Below are positions 25,753-34,931 of a stretch of DNA of 35,517 bases, piece by piece; the stretch's first letter is position 1; each line of letters starts with the position of its first letter. The translations under genes were made by a program, and so were the position numbers. The stretch spans positions 1 through 35,517 of the forward strand of contig CAITYM010000053.1 in assembly GCA_903896615.1 (NCBI GenBank). Direction: 5' to 3'. The stretch comes from an uncultured Burkholderiales bacterium. GTDB taxonomy: Bacteria; Pseudomonadota; Gammaproteobacteria; Burkholderiales; Burkholderiaceae_C. The notes under the pieces are model-generated. The model did not search any database. It saw nothing but the letters and a program-made list of their open reading frames with translations, and was not told the origin of the DNA.

Positions 25753-26784
25753 ATGAAGCTTAAAATATTTTTCATCATTTCATCGCTGCTTTATGCTATT
25801 GAAGGGCTTCCGCAGTCAAATAAAAGTCCTCTAGACATTGTTGAGATGGGTTCCTTTCATATCGGCGGAAAGTTGGTTGAAATAACAGGAAAGCCAATTA
25901 AGGAGGTTGTTTTTAGTCCAGGAAGTGCACCGGCTAAAATTGATCCTAATGGAAAATATTTAGTTGAACAAATGTATGTGCAATATTTTGTACCTAAAGT
26001 GCAAAAAGCAAAGATACCAATTCTTTTGTGGCATGGAGGAGGTTTAACGGGTGTAACTTACGAAACTACTCCTGATGGACGAGAGGGCTGGCAGCAATAC
26101 TTCATTCGTAGCGGCTGGCGTACATACGTCTCTGATGCGGTGGAGAGGGGGCGCTCTGGTTGGGCTTCGTCTGATATTTGGTCTGGAGAGCCGCAGTTTC
26201 TAACAGTAGAGAATCCTTGGAATCGTTTTCGAATTGGACCGGGTGCATGGAGTGAAGATCCTGCTCAACGCACGCAGTACGAGGGTAGTCAGTTTCCAGC
26301 TGATGGATATCTAAATTTTATGCGCCAAATAGTCCCTCGTTGGACGACAACGGATGGTGCTACGTTAGCAGCTTACTTGGAGTTAGTTGATAAAGTCTGT
26401 CCCTGTGTTGTTTTAGTTCATAGTCAGGGCGGACAGTTTGGTCAAAAGGTAGCGCAGGCCAGACCCGATAAAGTCAAAGCACTGGTATTGGTTGAGCCTG
26501 CTGGATTTGGTGATCCCGAAAAAGCAGCAAGCTTAAAAAACACGCCGATCTTAGAAATATATGGTGACTATATAGATAGAGACTCACGCTGGCCAAATAT
26601 ACGAAAAACCCAACAAGAGTTGAATAAAAAATACAAGGATGCTGGGGCGAGTATAGATGTGATCAATTTACCAGAAATTGGTATCAAAGGTAATTCACAC
26701 ATGATGATGATGGATAGGAATAACCTTCAAATAGCAGATATTATTAATGATTGGCTTAGAGTGAAAGGTTTTACGACGAAGTGA
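25753..26784 (+). CDS. Secreted alpha/beta hydrolase (esterase-like)
   Basis: The 343-residue protein has a probable signal peptide (hydrophobic core about 4-17). The oxyanion-hole motif is LLWHGGG near residue 96. The nucleophile is S224 in VHSQGG, the likely acid is E248 in LVEPAG and the catalytic histidine is H316 in GNSHMMM. These fit a periplasmic alpha/beta hydrolase family often seen beside aromatic-catabolic and Bug genes in Burkholderiales. It lies about 80 bases after the ABC importer and may hydrolyse an ester or amide of the imported compound. It is not a typical cofactor-free 2,4-dioxygenase, since it is exported and keeps a full triad. Confidence 0.82.
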   Translation: MKLKIFFIISSLLYAIEGLPQSNKSPLDIVEMGSFHIGGKLVEITGKPIKEVVFSPGSAPAKIDPNGKYLVEQMYVQYFVPKVQKAKIPILLWHGGGLTGVTYETTPDGREGWQQYFIRSGWRTYVSDAVERGRSGWASSDIWSGEPQFLTVENPWNRFRIGPGAWSEDPAQRTQYEGSQFPADGYLNFMRQIVPRWTTTDGATLAAYLELVDKVCPCVVLVHSQGGQFGQKVAQARPDKVKALVLVEPAGFGDPEKAASLKNTPILEIYGDYIDRDSRWPNIRKTQQELNKKYKDAGASIDVINLPEIGIKGNSHMMMMDRNNLQIADIINDWLRVKGFTTK

Positions 26785-26941
26785 CGGGTTTGTGGCCAAG
26801 AGAGATCACTGGGTCTATATTTTTTAGCAATATATATTTAATAGATAAAAACTTAATTTAGTCGATATGATCTAATTAATGGTGGACTAATTGCGGCTTT
26901 TAAATTGTGAGTTGGTTTATATTTAAAGAATGTATATTGAA

Positions 26942-27715
26942 TTATCCACTCATGACCTCTCCGCCCGATACGGAAATAGCTTGTCCTGTAATGCTGCTAG
27001 CTCCTGCACTAGCAAGCCACAGGGCTGCATTTGCTACTTCAGCAGGTTCAATCATTCGTTGCATTGGATTGAATTTTGTGAGGCTAATCTTAGCTTCATC
27101 AAAAGACATTTTTGTTTTTTCCACAATATTTTGAATCGCGTTTTGAGCTATATCCGTATTGGTAAATCCAGGACAGATACTATTAACTGTGATGCCAGTT
27201 TTTGCAAGCTCTAACGCAAGCGATTTCGTTAATCCGATCACGGCGTGCTTTGACGCACAGTAGGCACTAGTGTAGGCATACCCAATTAGTCCTGCTGTAC
27301 TTGCTATGTTGATGATGCGTCCAAACTGATTAGATTTCATATCCTCAAGCGCCAGTTGTGAGCAGTGTAGAACACTCATTAAATTAACTGAAATCAGTTT
27401 GGTAAACAATTCCGAATCCGACTTATCGAATGGAGCGCTTATAGCTTGTCCGGCATTGTTCACGAGTATCGAGATCTCACCAAATTTTTTTTTGGCTTCA
27501 TTAAAACCTCTTTGTATGGAACCCTTAGATGTAACATCAATATTTATTAATTGGGCTTTGTTTTGGCTTAGTTCAGATGTAAATAATTTATCTTTTGTAA
27601 GTGCAGATCTTGAACAGATACTAACGCAGTAACCCTCGGATATAAAAGCGCGAGATATAGCAAGTCCAATTCCACTCGTGCCTCCAGTAATAAGTGCGTG
27701 CATTTTTTTGCTCAT
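26942..27715 (-). CDS. SDR family NAD(P)-dependent dehydrogenase
   Basis: The 257-residue classical short-chain dehydrogenase has the cofactor motif TGGTSGIG at 10-17, NNAG at 86-89 and the catalytic S139, Y152 and K156 (YCASK). It resembles 3-hydroxyacyl-CoA or 3-oxoacyl reductases. It is divergent from the large CoA monooxygenase-reductase gene, with about 260 bases between the starts. It could provide the hydroxyacyl-CoA dehydrogenase step of the CoA pathway, since no other such enzyme is present in the cluster. The cofactor preference and true substrate are not clear. Confidence 0.87.
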   Translation of the reverse strand: MSKKMHALITGGTSGIGLAISRAFISEGYCVSICSRSALTKDKLFTSELSQNKAQLINIDVTSKGSIQRGFNEAKKKFGEISILVNNAGQAISAPFDKSDSELFTKLISVNLMSVLHCSQLALEDMKSNQFGRIINIASTAGLIGYAYTSAYCASKHAVIGLTKSLALELAKTGITVNSICPGFTNTDIAQNAIQNIVEKTKMSFDEAKISLTKFNPMQRMIEPAEVANAALWLASAGASSITGQAISVSGGEVMSG

Positions 27716-27977
27716 ATTAAATTTTGTGTAATTTCTATCTATAAAAATTGAGAAGCTATTTCAAGGGATAAATTCAAAATTCTGTGAATCTGCAATCTTG
27801 TTGAACTGAGAACCTGAATTTACTCATTATTACGTAAATCTGATGGCATTAATTTTAATTTGAAAGTCATCTTTTAAAACCAAAATTGAGTATTTGAGTA
27901 TCTCTCAAGGGTTATTACTTACCTAATTTTATTTTTTAAGATTGACTTTAGATAGTTTAAGCTTAAATAATATGGGT
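27716..27977. promoter_or_regulatory. Divergent promoter region of the CoA pathway cluster
   Basis: This AT-rich region has several symmetric or repeated elements. ATTTAC at 27818-27823 is mirrored by GTAAAT at 27834-27839, and ATTCA at 27772-27776 by TGAAT at 27785-27789. TTGAGTAT occurs twice in direct tandem at 27886-27901. These are candidate sites for the MarR-family regulator encoded downstream. No well-spaced consensus promoter stands out. Confidence 0.35.
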
Positions 27978-30314
27978 ATGAATAAAATACTTTGCATTGG
28001 TGGTGGACCTGCAGGACTGTATTTTGGGGTTTTAATGAAGCTTCAAAATCCTGCGCTTGAAATAACTATCCTAGAGCGAAATCGCCCAGGAGATACCTTT
28101 GGCTGGGGCGTAGTTTTGAGTGATAAAACTCTTGAAAACTTAATTCAAGCGGACCCTGTGACTGGGGAAAAAATTAGTCAAGCTTTTAACCATTGGGATG
28201 ATATAGAGTTGTTTTTTAAGGGCAGAAGTGTTCGATCAACTGGTCACGGCTTTTGCGGAATCGGTAGAAAGCAACTACTCAATATACTGCAAGATAGGTG
28301 CCACGCTTTAGGTGTCAAGTTAATATACGAAACCGATGTGAATGACATTGATAAAGTGGTCGCTCAATATTCGCCAGATCTAGTGATCGCATGTGACGGT
28401 TTGAATAGCAAGGTTAGGACTAAATTCTCAAGCACCTATGAGCCAGACATCGAAGTTAGAAAATGTAGATTCGTTTGGTTAGGAACGCATAAGGTTTTTG
28501 ATGCCTTTACTTTTGCTTTTGAAAAAACTGAGCACGGCTGGTTTCAAGCTCATGCGTACAAATACAACGATGACACGTCTACTTTTATCGTGGAAACTCC
28601 CGAGTCCGTTTGGAGGGCGCACGGGATTGAGCAGATGAGTCAAGAGGAGGGAATTGAGTTCTGCGAGAGGTTGTTTTCGAAGTACTTAGATGGCCATAAA
28701 TTGATCTCAAATGCTACTCATCTAAGAGGTTCTGCGATATGGATTAATTTTCCAAGGGTAATCTGCAAAACTTGGGTGCACTGGGAGACATACAATTCTC
28801 AAAAGGTACCGATTGTTTTAATGGGAGACTCTGCGCACACTGCACATTTTTCAATCGGAAGTGGAACTAAGTTAGCGCTTGAAGATGCAATTGATTTGGC
28901 ACAAGCCTTTAGACTGCATTCTCAAAAACCAATTGGTGAAGTATTACAAGCTTATGAAGACCGACGAAGTGTTGAAGTTTTAAAAATTCAAAATTCCGCT
29001 AGAAACTCAACAGCTTGGTTTGAAAATGTTGATCGGTATTCACATCTTGAAGTTGAGCAGTTCTATTACACACTTTTGACTCGTTCTCAAAGAATAAGTC
29101 ACGAGAATCTGCGCTTAAGAGATAGGGAATGGTTGGTTGGATATGAAAAATGGTTGACAGCCAAAATTGCCAATGACATTAAGAATCCCGTCCTGATTGA
29201 GTCACTAAGGTCAAAGGCCCTATTGCCCATGCTTTTACCCTTTAAGCTCAGGGATATTGTTTTTAAAAATAGAGTGGTGGTATCTCCTACTGCAACTTAC
29301 AGTGCCAAGGACGGTGTTGTGGGTGACTTTCATTTGGTTCATTTGGGGGCTCGAGCCCTCGGCGGGGCAGGACTTATTATGGTGGAGATGACCAGTCCTA
29401 GCGCTGAGGGGCGGATCACCCTTGGGTGCCCCGGACTTTGGAATACTCAGCAAATGAGCGCTTTTAAGCGTATTACAGATTTTGCTCATCAGCAAAACAC
29501 GCACATTGGTATCCAAATCGGACACAGTGGAGCTAAGGGATCAACTCAGTTGGGTTGGGAGCAAATTGATGAGCCGATTACAAGTGAGAATTGGCCTTTG
29601 ATAGCTGCAAGTGCCCAGCCGTACGGGTCTCAAAATCAAGTGCCGAGGGAGATGACTCATGATGATATGCAAATTGTTAAATCTCAGTTTGTTGATTCCA
29701 CGAAACTTGCAATAGCTGCTGGCTTTGATTTGCTTGAATTGCACTGTGCGCATGGGTACCTTTTATCTGGTTTTTTATCGCCTTTGACAAATCTGAGGGG
29801 TGATGAATATGGAGGCGATATACAAAGTCGGTGTCGATTCCCCCTTGAAGTTTTTAAAGCTATGCGGTCTGTATGGCCGGACCATTTGCCAATGAGCGTG
29901 AGAATTTCTGCGCATGATTGGGCGCCAGGTGGAAATACAGACGATGATGCGGTAGTTATTGCGCGATTATTTAAAGAGGCCGGATGCGATTTGATTGATG
30001 TTTCTTCGGGTCAAACTACTCGACGCGCAAAACCAGTATATGGGCGTATGTATCAAACTCCATTTGCTGATCGAATTAAAAACGAAGTCAATATAGCAAC
30101 TATGGCTGTTGGTGCAATATCTGATGGAGATCAGGTTAATAGCATCATAGCCGCGGGAAGGGCTGATTTGTGTGCAGTAGCAAGACCGCATTTAGCCGAC
30201 CCCGCATGGACGCTGCACGAGGTTGCAAAACTGGGTGCCCATGATATCGAATGGCCTCTTCCCTATTTAAGCGGACGTGATCAGGTATATAGATTGTTAG
30301 CAGCTCAACAATAG
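27978..30314 (+). CDS. Two-domain 2-aminobenzoyl-CoA (or salicylyl-CoA) monooxygenase/reductase
   Basis: The 778-residue fusion has an N-terminal FAD monooxygenase (GGGPAG at 8-13, GDSAHTAHFSIGSG near residue 285) and a C-terminal old-yellow-enzyme FMN reductase from about residue 415. The latter has HCAHGYLLSGFLSPLTNLR near residue 589. This architecture is that of 2-aminobenzoyl-CoA monooxygenase/reductase of Azoarcus evansii and of proteins named bifunctional salicylyl-CoA 5-hydroxylase. The former hydroxylates and partly reduces the ring of anthraniloyl-CoA. The frame opens at TTG 27942, but ATG 27978 (or 27972) is preferred because the family begins just before the GGGPAG loop. No clear ribosome binding site is seen. 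The Rid-family gene downstream favours the aminobenzoyl-CoA reading. Confidence 0.88.
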   Translation: MNKILCIGGGPAGLYFGVLMKLQNPALEITILERNRPGDTFGWGVVLSDKTLENLIQADPVTGEKISQAFNHWDDIELFFKGRSVRSTGHGFCGIGRKQLLNILQDRCHALGVKLIYETDVNDIDKVVAQYSPDLVIACDGLNSKVRTKFSSTYEPDIEVRKCRFVWLGTHKVFDAFTFAFEKTEHGWFQAHAYKYNDDTSTFIVETPESVWRAHGIEQMSQEEGIEFCERLFSKYLDGHKLISNATHLRGSAIWINFPRVICKTWVHWETYNSQKVPIVLMGDSAHTAHFSIGSGTKLALEDAIDLAQAFRLHSQKPIGEVLQAYEDRRSVEVLKIQNSARNSTAWFENVDRYSHLEVEQFYYTLLTRSQRISHENLRLRDREWLVGYEKWLTAKIANDIKNPVLIESLRSKALLPMLLPFKLRDIVFKNRVVVSPTATYSAKDGVVGDFHLVHLGARALGGAGLIMVEMTSPSAEGRITLGCPGLWNTQQMSAFKRITDFAHQQNTHIGIQIGHSGAKGSTQLGWEQIDEPITSENWPLIAASAQPYGSQNQVPREMTHDDMQIVKSQFVDSTKLAIAAGFDLLELHCAHGYLLSGFLSPLTNLRGDEYGGDIQSRCRFPLEVFKAMRSVWPDHLPMSVRISAHDWAPGGNTDDDAVVIARLFKEAGCDLIDVSSGQTTRRAKPVYGRMYQTPFADRIKNEVNIATMAVGAISDGDQVNSIIAAGRADLCAVARPHLADPAWTLHEVAKLGAHDIEWPLPYLSGRDQVYRLLAAQQ

Positions 30315-30324
30315 GGAGAAAAAA

Positions 30325-30825
30325 ATGGATCTAGAGAGTCGAGCTCGCGCAGAGCATCCCGATGAGTTAAGACTTTGGTTAAGATTAATGACATGTGCAC
30401 AGATTATTGAGAAAAGGGTACGTATGGGTTTGCGTTTTGAGTTTGATTCAACGTTGCCTCGTTTTGATTTGATGGCTCAATTGGAGAAGTTTCCCAAAGG
30501 ATTAAAAATGGGTGAGTTGTCAAAAAGATTGATGGTGAGTGGGGGCAACGTAACTGCAATTACTGATCAACTTGTCGCCGAGGGTTGGGTTCAACGCGTG
30601 GATGTTGAGGGAGACCGCCGAGCATGGAAAATTCAGCTCACTAAGGCTGGCCGAGCATACTTCAACGATATGGCTAAGGCTCACGAAACTTGGATTGTGG
30701 ATTCTTTTGCTGATCTAGGAACTAAAGAGGTTCAGTCTCTATATAAATTACTGTCTCATGTAAAGCAATCTGCCCTTCACAGCCTGGAAGATTCTGGCGC
30801 AGTCAACCTAACGGAGCACATATGA
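30325..30825 (+). CDS. MarR-family transcriptional regulator
   Basis: The 166-residue winged-helix protein has its DNA-binding region at about 55-110, including [29 protein letters not shown] and the wing [13 protein letters not shown]. MarR proteins commonly control aromatic-acid catabolism and release DNA when bound to an aromatic acid or its CoA ester. It sits inside the operon, ten bases after the monooxygenase-reductase, with GGGAGA as ribosome binding site, and overlaps the crotonase by four bases. It is thus likely autoregulated with the pathway. Confidence 0.92.
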   Translation: MDLESRARAEHPDELRLWLRLMTCAQIIEKRVRMGLRFEFDSTLPRFDLMAQLEKFPKGLKMGELSKRLMVSGGNVTAITDQLVAEGWVQRVDVEGDRRAWKIQLTKAGRAYFNDMAKAHETWIVDSFADLGTKEVQSLYKLLSHVKQSALHSLEDSGAVNLTEHI

Positions 30826-31676
30826 ATCACTATATTCCAGAATCCAACCCGATGTACTCCCAATACCATTCGATGACAGGTTATAAAGCACAACACTTTG
30901 ATTGGAAAGTTGCCAGCGGTGTTGCAACAATTACCCTTAACCGTCCGGAACGTAAAAACCCATTGACTTTTGATTCTTACCATGAATTGAAGGAGTTATT
31001 CAACAAGTTAAGATATTCAACCGATGTGCGAGTTGTAGTTATCGAGGGATCTGGAGGTAACTTTTGTTCAGGTGGAGATGTACATGAAATTATTGGTCCG
31101 CTCACTAAAATGAGTATGCCTGAGCTGCTGAATTTTACCCGCATGACGGGTGATTTGGTTAAATCAATGCGTAACGCACCTCAGCCTATTATTTCTGCGA
31201 TTGACGGAATCTGTGCTGGAGCTGGTGCAATGATTGCATTAGCTAGTGATCTTAGGATTGGTACAACGGGAAGTAAAGTAGCTTTTTTATTCACTCGTGT
31301 TGGATTAGCTGGAGCAGATATGGGGGCTTGTGCCCTCCTACCCAGGGTTATTGGTCAGGGAAGAGCCAGTGAGCTATTATTTACTGGCAGATCAATGTTA
31401 GCAAAAGAGGCATTAGACTGGGGATTTTATAATCAAATAAGTAACGTAGATACCTTGCTGCAAGACGCATTTAAATTGGCTAAATCACTTGCTGAAGGCC
31501 CAACTTTCGCTCACTCTATGACAAAGAATATGCTCAATCAAGAGTGGGCAATGACGATTGATCAGGCGATTGAGGCCGAAGCTCAGGCTCAAGCAATCTG
31601 CATGCAGACGAATGATTTTACAAGAGCTTACCAAGCCTTTGCTTCAAAATCAAACCCAGAGTTCAGGGGGGACTAG
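30822..31676 (+). CDS. Crotonase-family (enoyl-CoA hydratase/isomerase) protein
   Basis: The 284-residue protein has a crotonase core. [10 protein letters not shown] lies near residue 41, and the oxyanion-hole segments are NFCSGGDV (80-87) and AGAGA (132-136). The two glutamates used by classical enoyl-CoA hydratase appear to be replaced, by M137 and about R159. An aspartate, D166 in LAGADMG, is a candidate catalytic residue. This pattern occurs in a crotonase subgroup whose reactions include more than hydration. In this pathway it could hydrate an enoyl-CoA or hydrolytically open a ketocyclohexane-carboxyl-CoA ring. ATG 30822 overlaps the MarR gene; the first 20 residues look like an extension and a later start is possible. 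Confidence 0.88.
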   Translation: MNHYIPESNPMYSQYHSMTGYKAQHFDWKVASGVATITLNRPERKNPLTFDSYHELKELFNKLRYSTDVRVVVIEGSGGNFCSGGDVHEIIGPLTKMSMPELLNFTRMTGDLVKSMRNAPQPIISAIDGICAGAGAMIALASDLRIGTTGSKVAFLFTRVGLAGADMGACALLPRVIGQGRASELLFTGRSMLAKEALDWGFYNQISNVDTLLQDAFKLAKSLAEGPTFAHSMTKNMLNQEWAMTIDQAIEAEAQAQAICMQTNDFTRAYQAFASKSNPEFRGD

Positions 31677-31677
31677 C

Positions 31678-32877
31678 ATGCAAATTTCGCATGATCAGTG
31701 GGAGCTCCCGTTTTTTAATAATGCGCATAGGGAGCTTGCAAATGAGCTTCATAAATGGTGTTCACTACAAAAAATTGATGAGAGCGATGATAGGAGGGCT
31801 TGTTTGCAATGGGTATCATTGCTAGCCAAGGGGGAATGGTTAAAGTACTGTGTACCTAAAGCGGATGGCGGGCAACTAGAGGAGCTAGATTCAAGGTCTT
31901 TAGTGATTCTCAGAGAGACACTATCCCAATATTCAGCGCTAGCGGATTTTAGTTTTGCAATGCAAGGACTGGGTAGTGGTGCGATAACCCTTGCAGGAAC
32001 TATTGCACAAAAGAAAACTTACTTGAGTTCGGTGTCCAAGGGGGAAAAAATTGCGGCATTTGCTTTGAGTGAAGAATGCGCTGGCTCCGATGTAGCTGCT
32101 ATGAGTATGCGGGCTACTGCTACGGCAGATGGATTCGTTTTAAATGGAGAAAAGACGTGGATTAGCAACGGTGGCTTAGCTGATTTTTATGTCGTATTTT
32201 GTAAAACTGAAATGGATCAAGGCTCTCGAGGTATTTCGGCTTTTATTGTTGATGCAAACACTAAAGGATTAGATGCAACAGAGCATTTACAGGTCATGTC
32301 ACCTCACCCATTAGCTAAGATTAAATTTACTAATTGTCACGTATTAAATTCCCAACTACTAGGTGGGCTAAACCAGGGGTTTAAGATTGCAATGCAAACT
32401 CTTGATATCTTCCGGGCGTCTGTTGCAGGAGCTGCAATTGGGATGGCGAGAAGAGCACTTTGGGAAGCTAAAACATACGCGGCAAACAGAAGTATGTTTA
32501 ATCAAAAACTAATTGACTTCCAAATTAGCCAGGCGTCTTTGGGCCAAATGCTAGGGTTAATCGATTCTGCTGCTTTATTAACCTACAGGGCGGCTTGGTT
32601 TAGAGATGTGATTATGCTTGAGAGTTCTAGAAATTGTTTAACGCCTATTCAACAAAAAGATAATTTAAAGAAATATTCCCAACTCGCTGCGCTTGCTAAA
32701 TTAACTGCAACCGAGAACGCCCAAAAGGTTGTTGATATGGCGCTGCAGATGCATGGGGGTAGGGGTGTTTTAGTTGGGCAAAAGATTGAGGCTCTGTACA
32801 GAGATATAAGAGCGCTACGGATTTATGAAGGTGCTAGTGAGGTGCAGCAACTCATAATTGGTAAGTCTCTCATCTAA
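31678..32877 (+). CDS. Acyl-CoA dehydrogenase
   Basis: The 399-residue flavoprotein has FAD and substrate motifs AFALSEECAGSD near residue 125 and WISNGG near residue 160. The C-terminal IYEGASEVQQLIIG near residue 382 carries the catalytic-base glutamate of medium-chain-type enzymes. The frame is open upstream to 31558 but overlaps the crotonase there. ATG 31678 is preferred because it follows AGGGGGG by six bases and starts one base after the crotonase stop. It would introduce a double bond in a CoA thioester after ring reduction or opening, passing electrons to ETF; ETF genes are not in the window. Confidence 0.92.
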   Translation: MQISHDQWELPFFNNAHRELANELHKWCSLQKIDESDDRRACLQWVSLLAKGEWLKYCVPKADGGQLEELDSRSLVILRETLSQYSALADFSFAMQGLGSGAITLAGTIAQKKTYLSSVSKGEKIAAFALSEECAGSDVAAMSMRATATADGFVLNGEKTWISNGGLADFYVVFCKTEMDQGSRGISAFIVDANTKGLDATEHLQVMSPHPLAKIKFTNCHVLNSQLLGGLNQGFKIAMQTLDIFRASVAGAAIGMARRALWEAKTYAANRSMFNQKLIDFQISQASLGQMLGLIDSAALLTYRAAWFRDVIMLESSRNCLTPIQQKDNLKKYSQLAALAKLTATENAQKVVDMALQMHGGRGVLVGQKIEALYRDIRALRIYEGASEVQQLIIGKSLI

Positions 32878-32900
32878 ACCATAAAATAGGAGAATTCACG

Positions 32901-34511
32901 ATGAGTGGACAGATTGATCAGTACATCCATAAATTACTTCCTCCTGAGGAGTCGCTGCCTGAATATATTTTTAGTGCAAATGGCTATCAGAACCTAAAAG
33001 TACTTAATGTAGTGTCAGAACTCTTTAATGAAGTTAGAAAAAAAGGGTTTATGGATAAACCCTTCTTAAAATCTTCGAGACAAGTTTTAACCTATGCACA
33101 AGCACAAGGCTATGTAAGCCAAATTTCCACATTTTTAATTGATGAGCTTAAATTGGTTCCCGGTAATCGGGTTTTACTTAGAGGTAGCAACTCAATATCC
33201 ATGGCCTTAAATTGGCTCGCTGTAGTCAATTCTGGATTAATTGCCGTGAGCACAATGCCCTTGCTAAGAGCAAAAGAGCTGAGTGAGATTATTCAAAAAG
33301 CGAAGCCTACGTTAGCACTTTGCGAGGACAGATTATTGGATGAGCTAAAAATTGCTCACGATAATCAACCCACCATGTCAGGAATCATTGGATTTGATAC
33401 CCAGCATATCAACGGAGAGGTCGCTAATCGCTCTTCTAAATATTTGCCTAATCCATGGTTTTGTAAAACTGTGCCTCAGGACATAGCTTTACTTGCATTT
33501 ACGTCGGGAACTACTGGAGTTCCCAAAGCTGCAGTGCATACTCATCTGGACATTTTAGGAAGTTGTGAAGCTTGGCCTAAACACATTTTAAAAGCTGAGC
33601 AAAATGATACCGTAATGGGTTCGCCTCCACTGGCATTTACATTTGGACTGGGTGGGTTACTTATATATCCAATGTACTCCTCTAGTTCCGTCTATTTCCC
33701 TGATGTCCCTTATAAACCAGAAACAATGGTGGAGTTAATGGGGGAGGTTGGTTGCACGATTTGTTATACGGCACCGACTTTTTATAGACAAATGGCACCT
33801 TTTATTAAACAAACTCCAGTGCCCAGTTTGAGAATTTCGGTAAGTGCTGGCGAGGCATTGCCTGATGCAACTCGACAATTGTGGAAGGAGGTCAGCGGAA
33901 TCGAGATGATAGACGGCATTGGATCTACAGAGTTATTTCATATTTTTGTTTCTAGTTCACCGGATCGGGTCAGACCCGGCGCAATTGGTCAAGTAGTCCC
34001 AGGGTATATTGCAAGGGTCGTTGATCAAAATGGAAATATAGTTCCAAATGGGAGTGTAGGGCGTTTAAGTATAAAAGGACCTACGGGTTGCAAATACCTC
34101 AGTGATTCAAGACAGGGTAACTATGTGCAAAGTGGTTGGAATTATCCGGGTGATTTATTTATTCAAGATTCGGATGGGTATCTATATTATCAATCTAGGG
34201 ATGATGACATGATCATTACCTCTGGGTATAACGTAGGCGCACCCGAGGTAGAAGATGCATTACTAAAGCATCCCGCAATTCAAGAGTGCGGTGTAATCGG
34301 CCAACAAGACCTTGACCGTGGTATGGTTGTAAAAGCATTCTGTGTTTTAAAGGCCGGGCATATTCCGAGCGAAGAATTGAAGAAAACCTTGCAAGAGCAT
34401 GTGAAAAATATACTTGCACCCTATAAATATCCGAGAGAAATTAGTTTTGTTGAAAATCTTCCAAGAACTGAAACTGGAAAGTTGCAGCGGTTTAGACTTA
34501 AACAGATTTAA
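32901..34511 (+). CDS. Aryl-CoA ligase (benzoate/2-aminobenzoate-CoA ligase-like)
   Basis: The 536-residue AMP-forming ligase has the phosphate loop TSGTTGVPK near 201-209, IGSTELFHIF near residue 340 and the hinge region SRDDDMIITSGYNVG near residue 433. The catalytic lysine of the C-terminal domain is K527 in TGKLQR. The GSTELFHIF wording is characteristic of benzoate-CoA and aminobenzoate-CoA ligases. It would activate the aromatic acid with ATP and CoA to start the pathway. AGGAG precedes the ATG. The aminobenzoate preference comes from its neighbours, not from any specificity residue I can read. Confidence 0.92.
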   Translation: MSGQIDQYIHKLLPPEESLPEYIFSANGYQNLKVLNVVSELFNEVRKKGFMDKPFLKSSRQVLTYAQAQGYVSQISTFLIDELKLVPGNRVLLRGSNSISMALNWLAVVNSGLIAVSTMPLLRAKELSEIIQKAKPTLALCEDRLLDELKIAHDNQPTMSGIIGFDTQHINGEVANRSSKYLPNPWFCKTVPQDIALLAFTSGTTGVPKAAVHTHLDILGSCEAWPKHILKAEQNDTVMGSPPLAFTFGLGGLLIYPMYSSSSVYFPDVPYKPETMVELMGEVGCTICYTAPTFYRQMAPFIKQTPVPSLRISVSAGEALPDATRQLWKEVSGIEMIDGIGSTELFHIFVSSSPDRVRPGAIGQVVPGYIARVVDQNGNIVPNGSVGRLSIKGPTGCKYLSDSRQGNYVQSGWNYPGDLFIQDSDGYLYYQSRDDDMIITSGYNVGAPEVEDALLKHPAIQECGVIGQQDLDRGMVVKAFCVLKAGHIPSEELKKTLQEHVKNILAPYKYPREISFVENLPRTETGKLQRFRLKQI

Positions 34512-34535
34512 TACATATTAATTAAAGGAAGAAAT

Positions 34536-34931
34536 ATGCATCGATTGCTTCAACCACCTAATTGGCAAAAACCTAAAGGTTATGTTAACGGAGTAGCTTG
34601 TCAGGGTACCCAAATCTACATAGGCGGACAAGTCGGGTGGAACAGGGATCAAAAATTCGAAACTAATGATTTTTTAGGGCAGCTTGAGCAAACTCTAAAG
34701 AATATAAAAGAAGTGTTAAATGAAGGTGGAGCCGGTCCAGAACATATGGTTAGGATGACTTGGTACGTTGTTAAAAAGGATTTATACGTTAAAAATCTGA
34801 AGGAAATCGGAGTAATTTACAGAAATGTTCTCGGTAAAAATTTTCCTGCCATGAGTTGTGTTTTTGTAAATGGTTTGGTTGAAGACGAAGCCTTGCTTGA
34901 GATTGAAGTTACTGCAGTAATTCCTAATTGA
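34536..34931 (+). CDS. Rid-family (YjgF/RidA-like) protein lacking the conserved arginine
   Basis: The 131-residue protein is a chorismate-mutase-like-fold Rid protein, with IYIGGQVGWN near residue 27 and the C-terminal LEIEVTAVIP. RidA deaminases hydrolyse enamines and imines made by PLP enzymes and use an arginine in PAR-S (R105 in E. coli) to hold the substrate carboxylate. Here the same place reads PAMSC, with M106. The glutamate of the IEVTA motif (E123) is retained. A substrate whose carboxyl group is masked as a CoA thioester would not need that arginine. The last position in the 2-aminobenzoyl-CoA-type operon supports hydrolysis of the cyclic enamine produced by the monooxygenase-reductase. 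That role is inferred. Confidence 0.9.
   Translation: MHRLLQPPNWQKPKGYVNGVACQGTQIYIGGQVGWNRDQKFETNDFLGQLEQTLKNIKEVLNEGGAGPEHMVRMTWYVVKKDLYVKNLKEIGVIYRNVLGKNFPAMSCVFVNGLVEDEALLEIEVTAVIPN

Noticed and set aside
27942..27977. TTG 27942 as start of the monooxygenase-reductase
   Set aside because: Family members begin only a few residues before GGGPAG; two ATG codons at 27972 and 27978 fit better, although none has a clear ribosome binding site.
31558..31677. Upstream extension of the acyl-CoA dehydrogenase frame
   Set aside because: It overlaps the crotonase coding sequence and is basic and low in complexity; ATG 31678 has a strong ribosome binding site.
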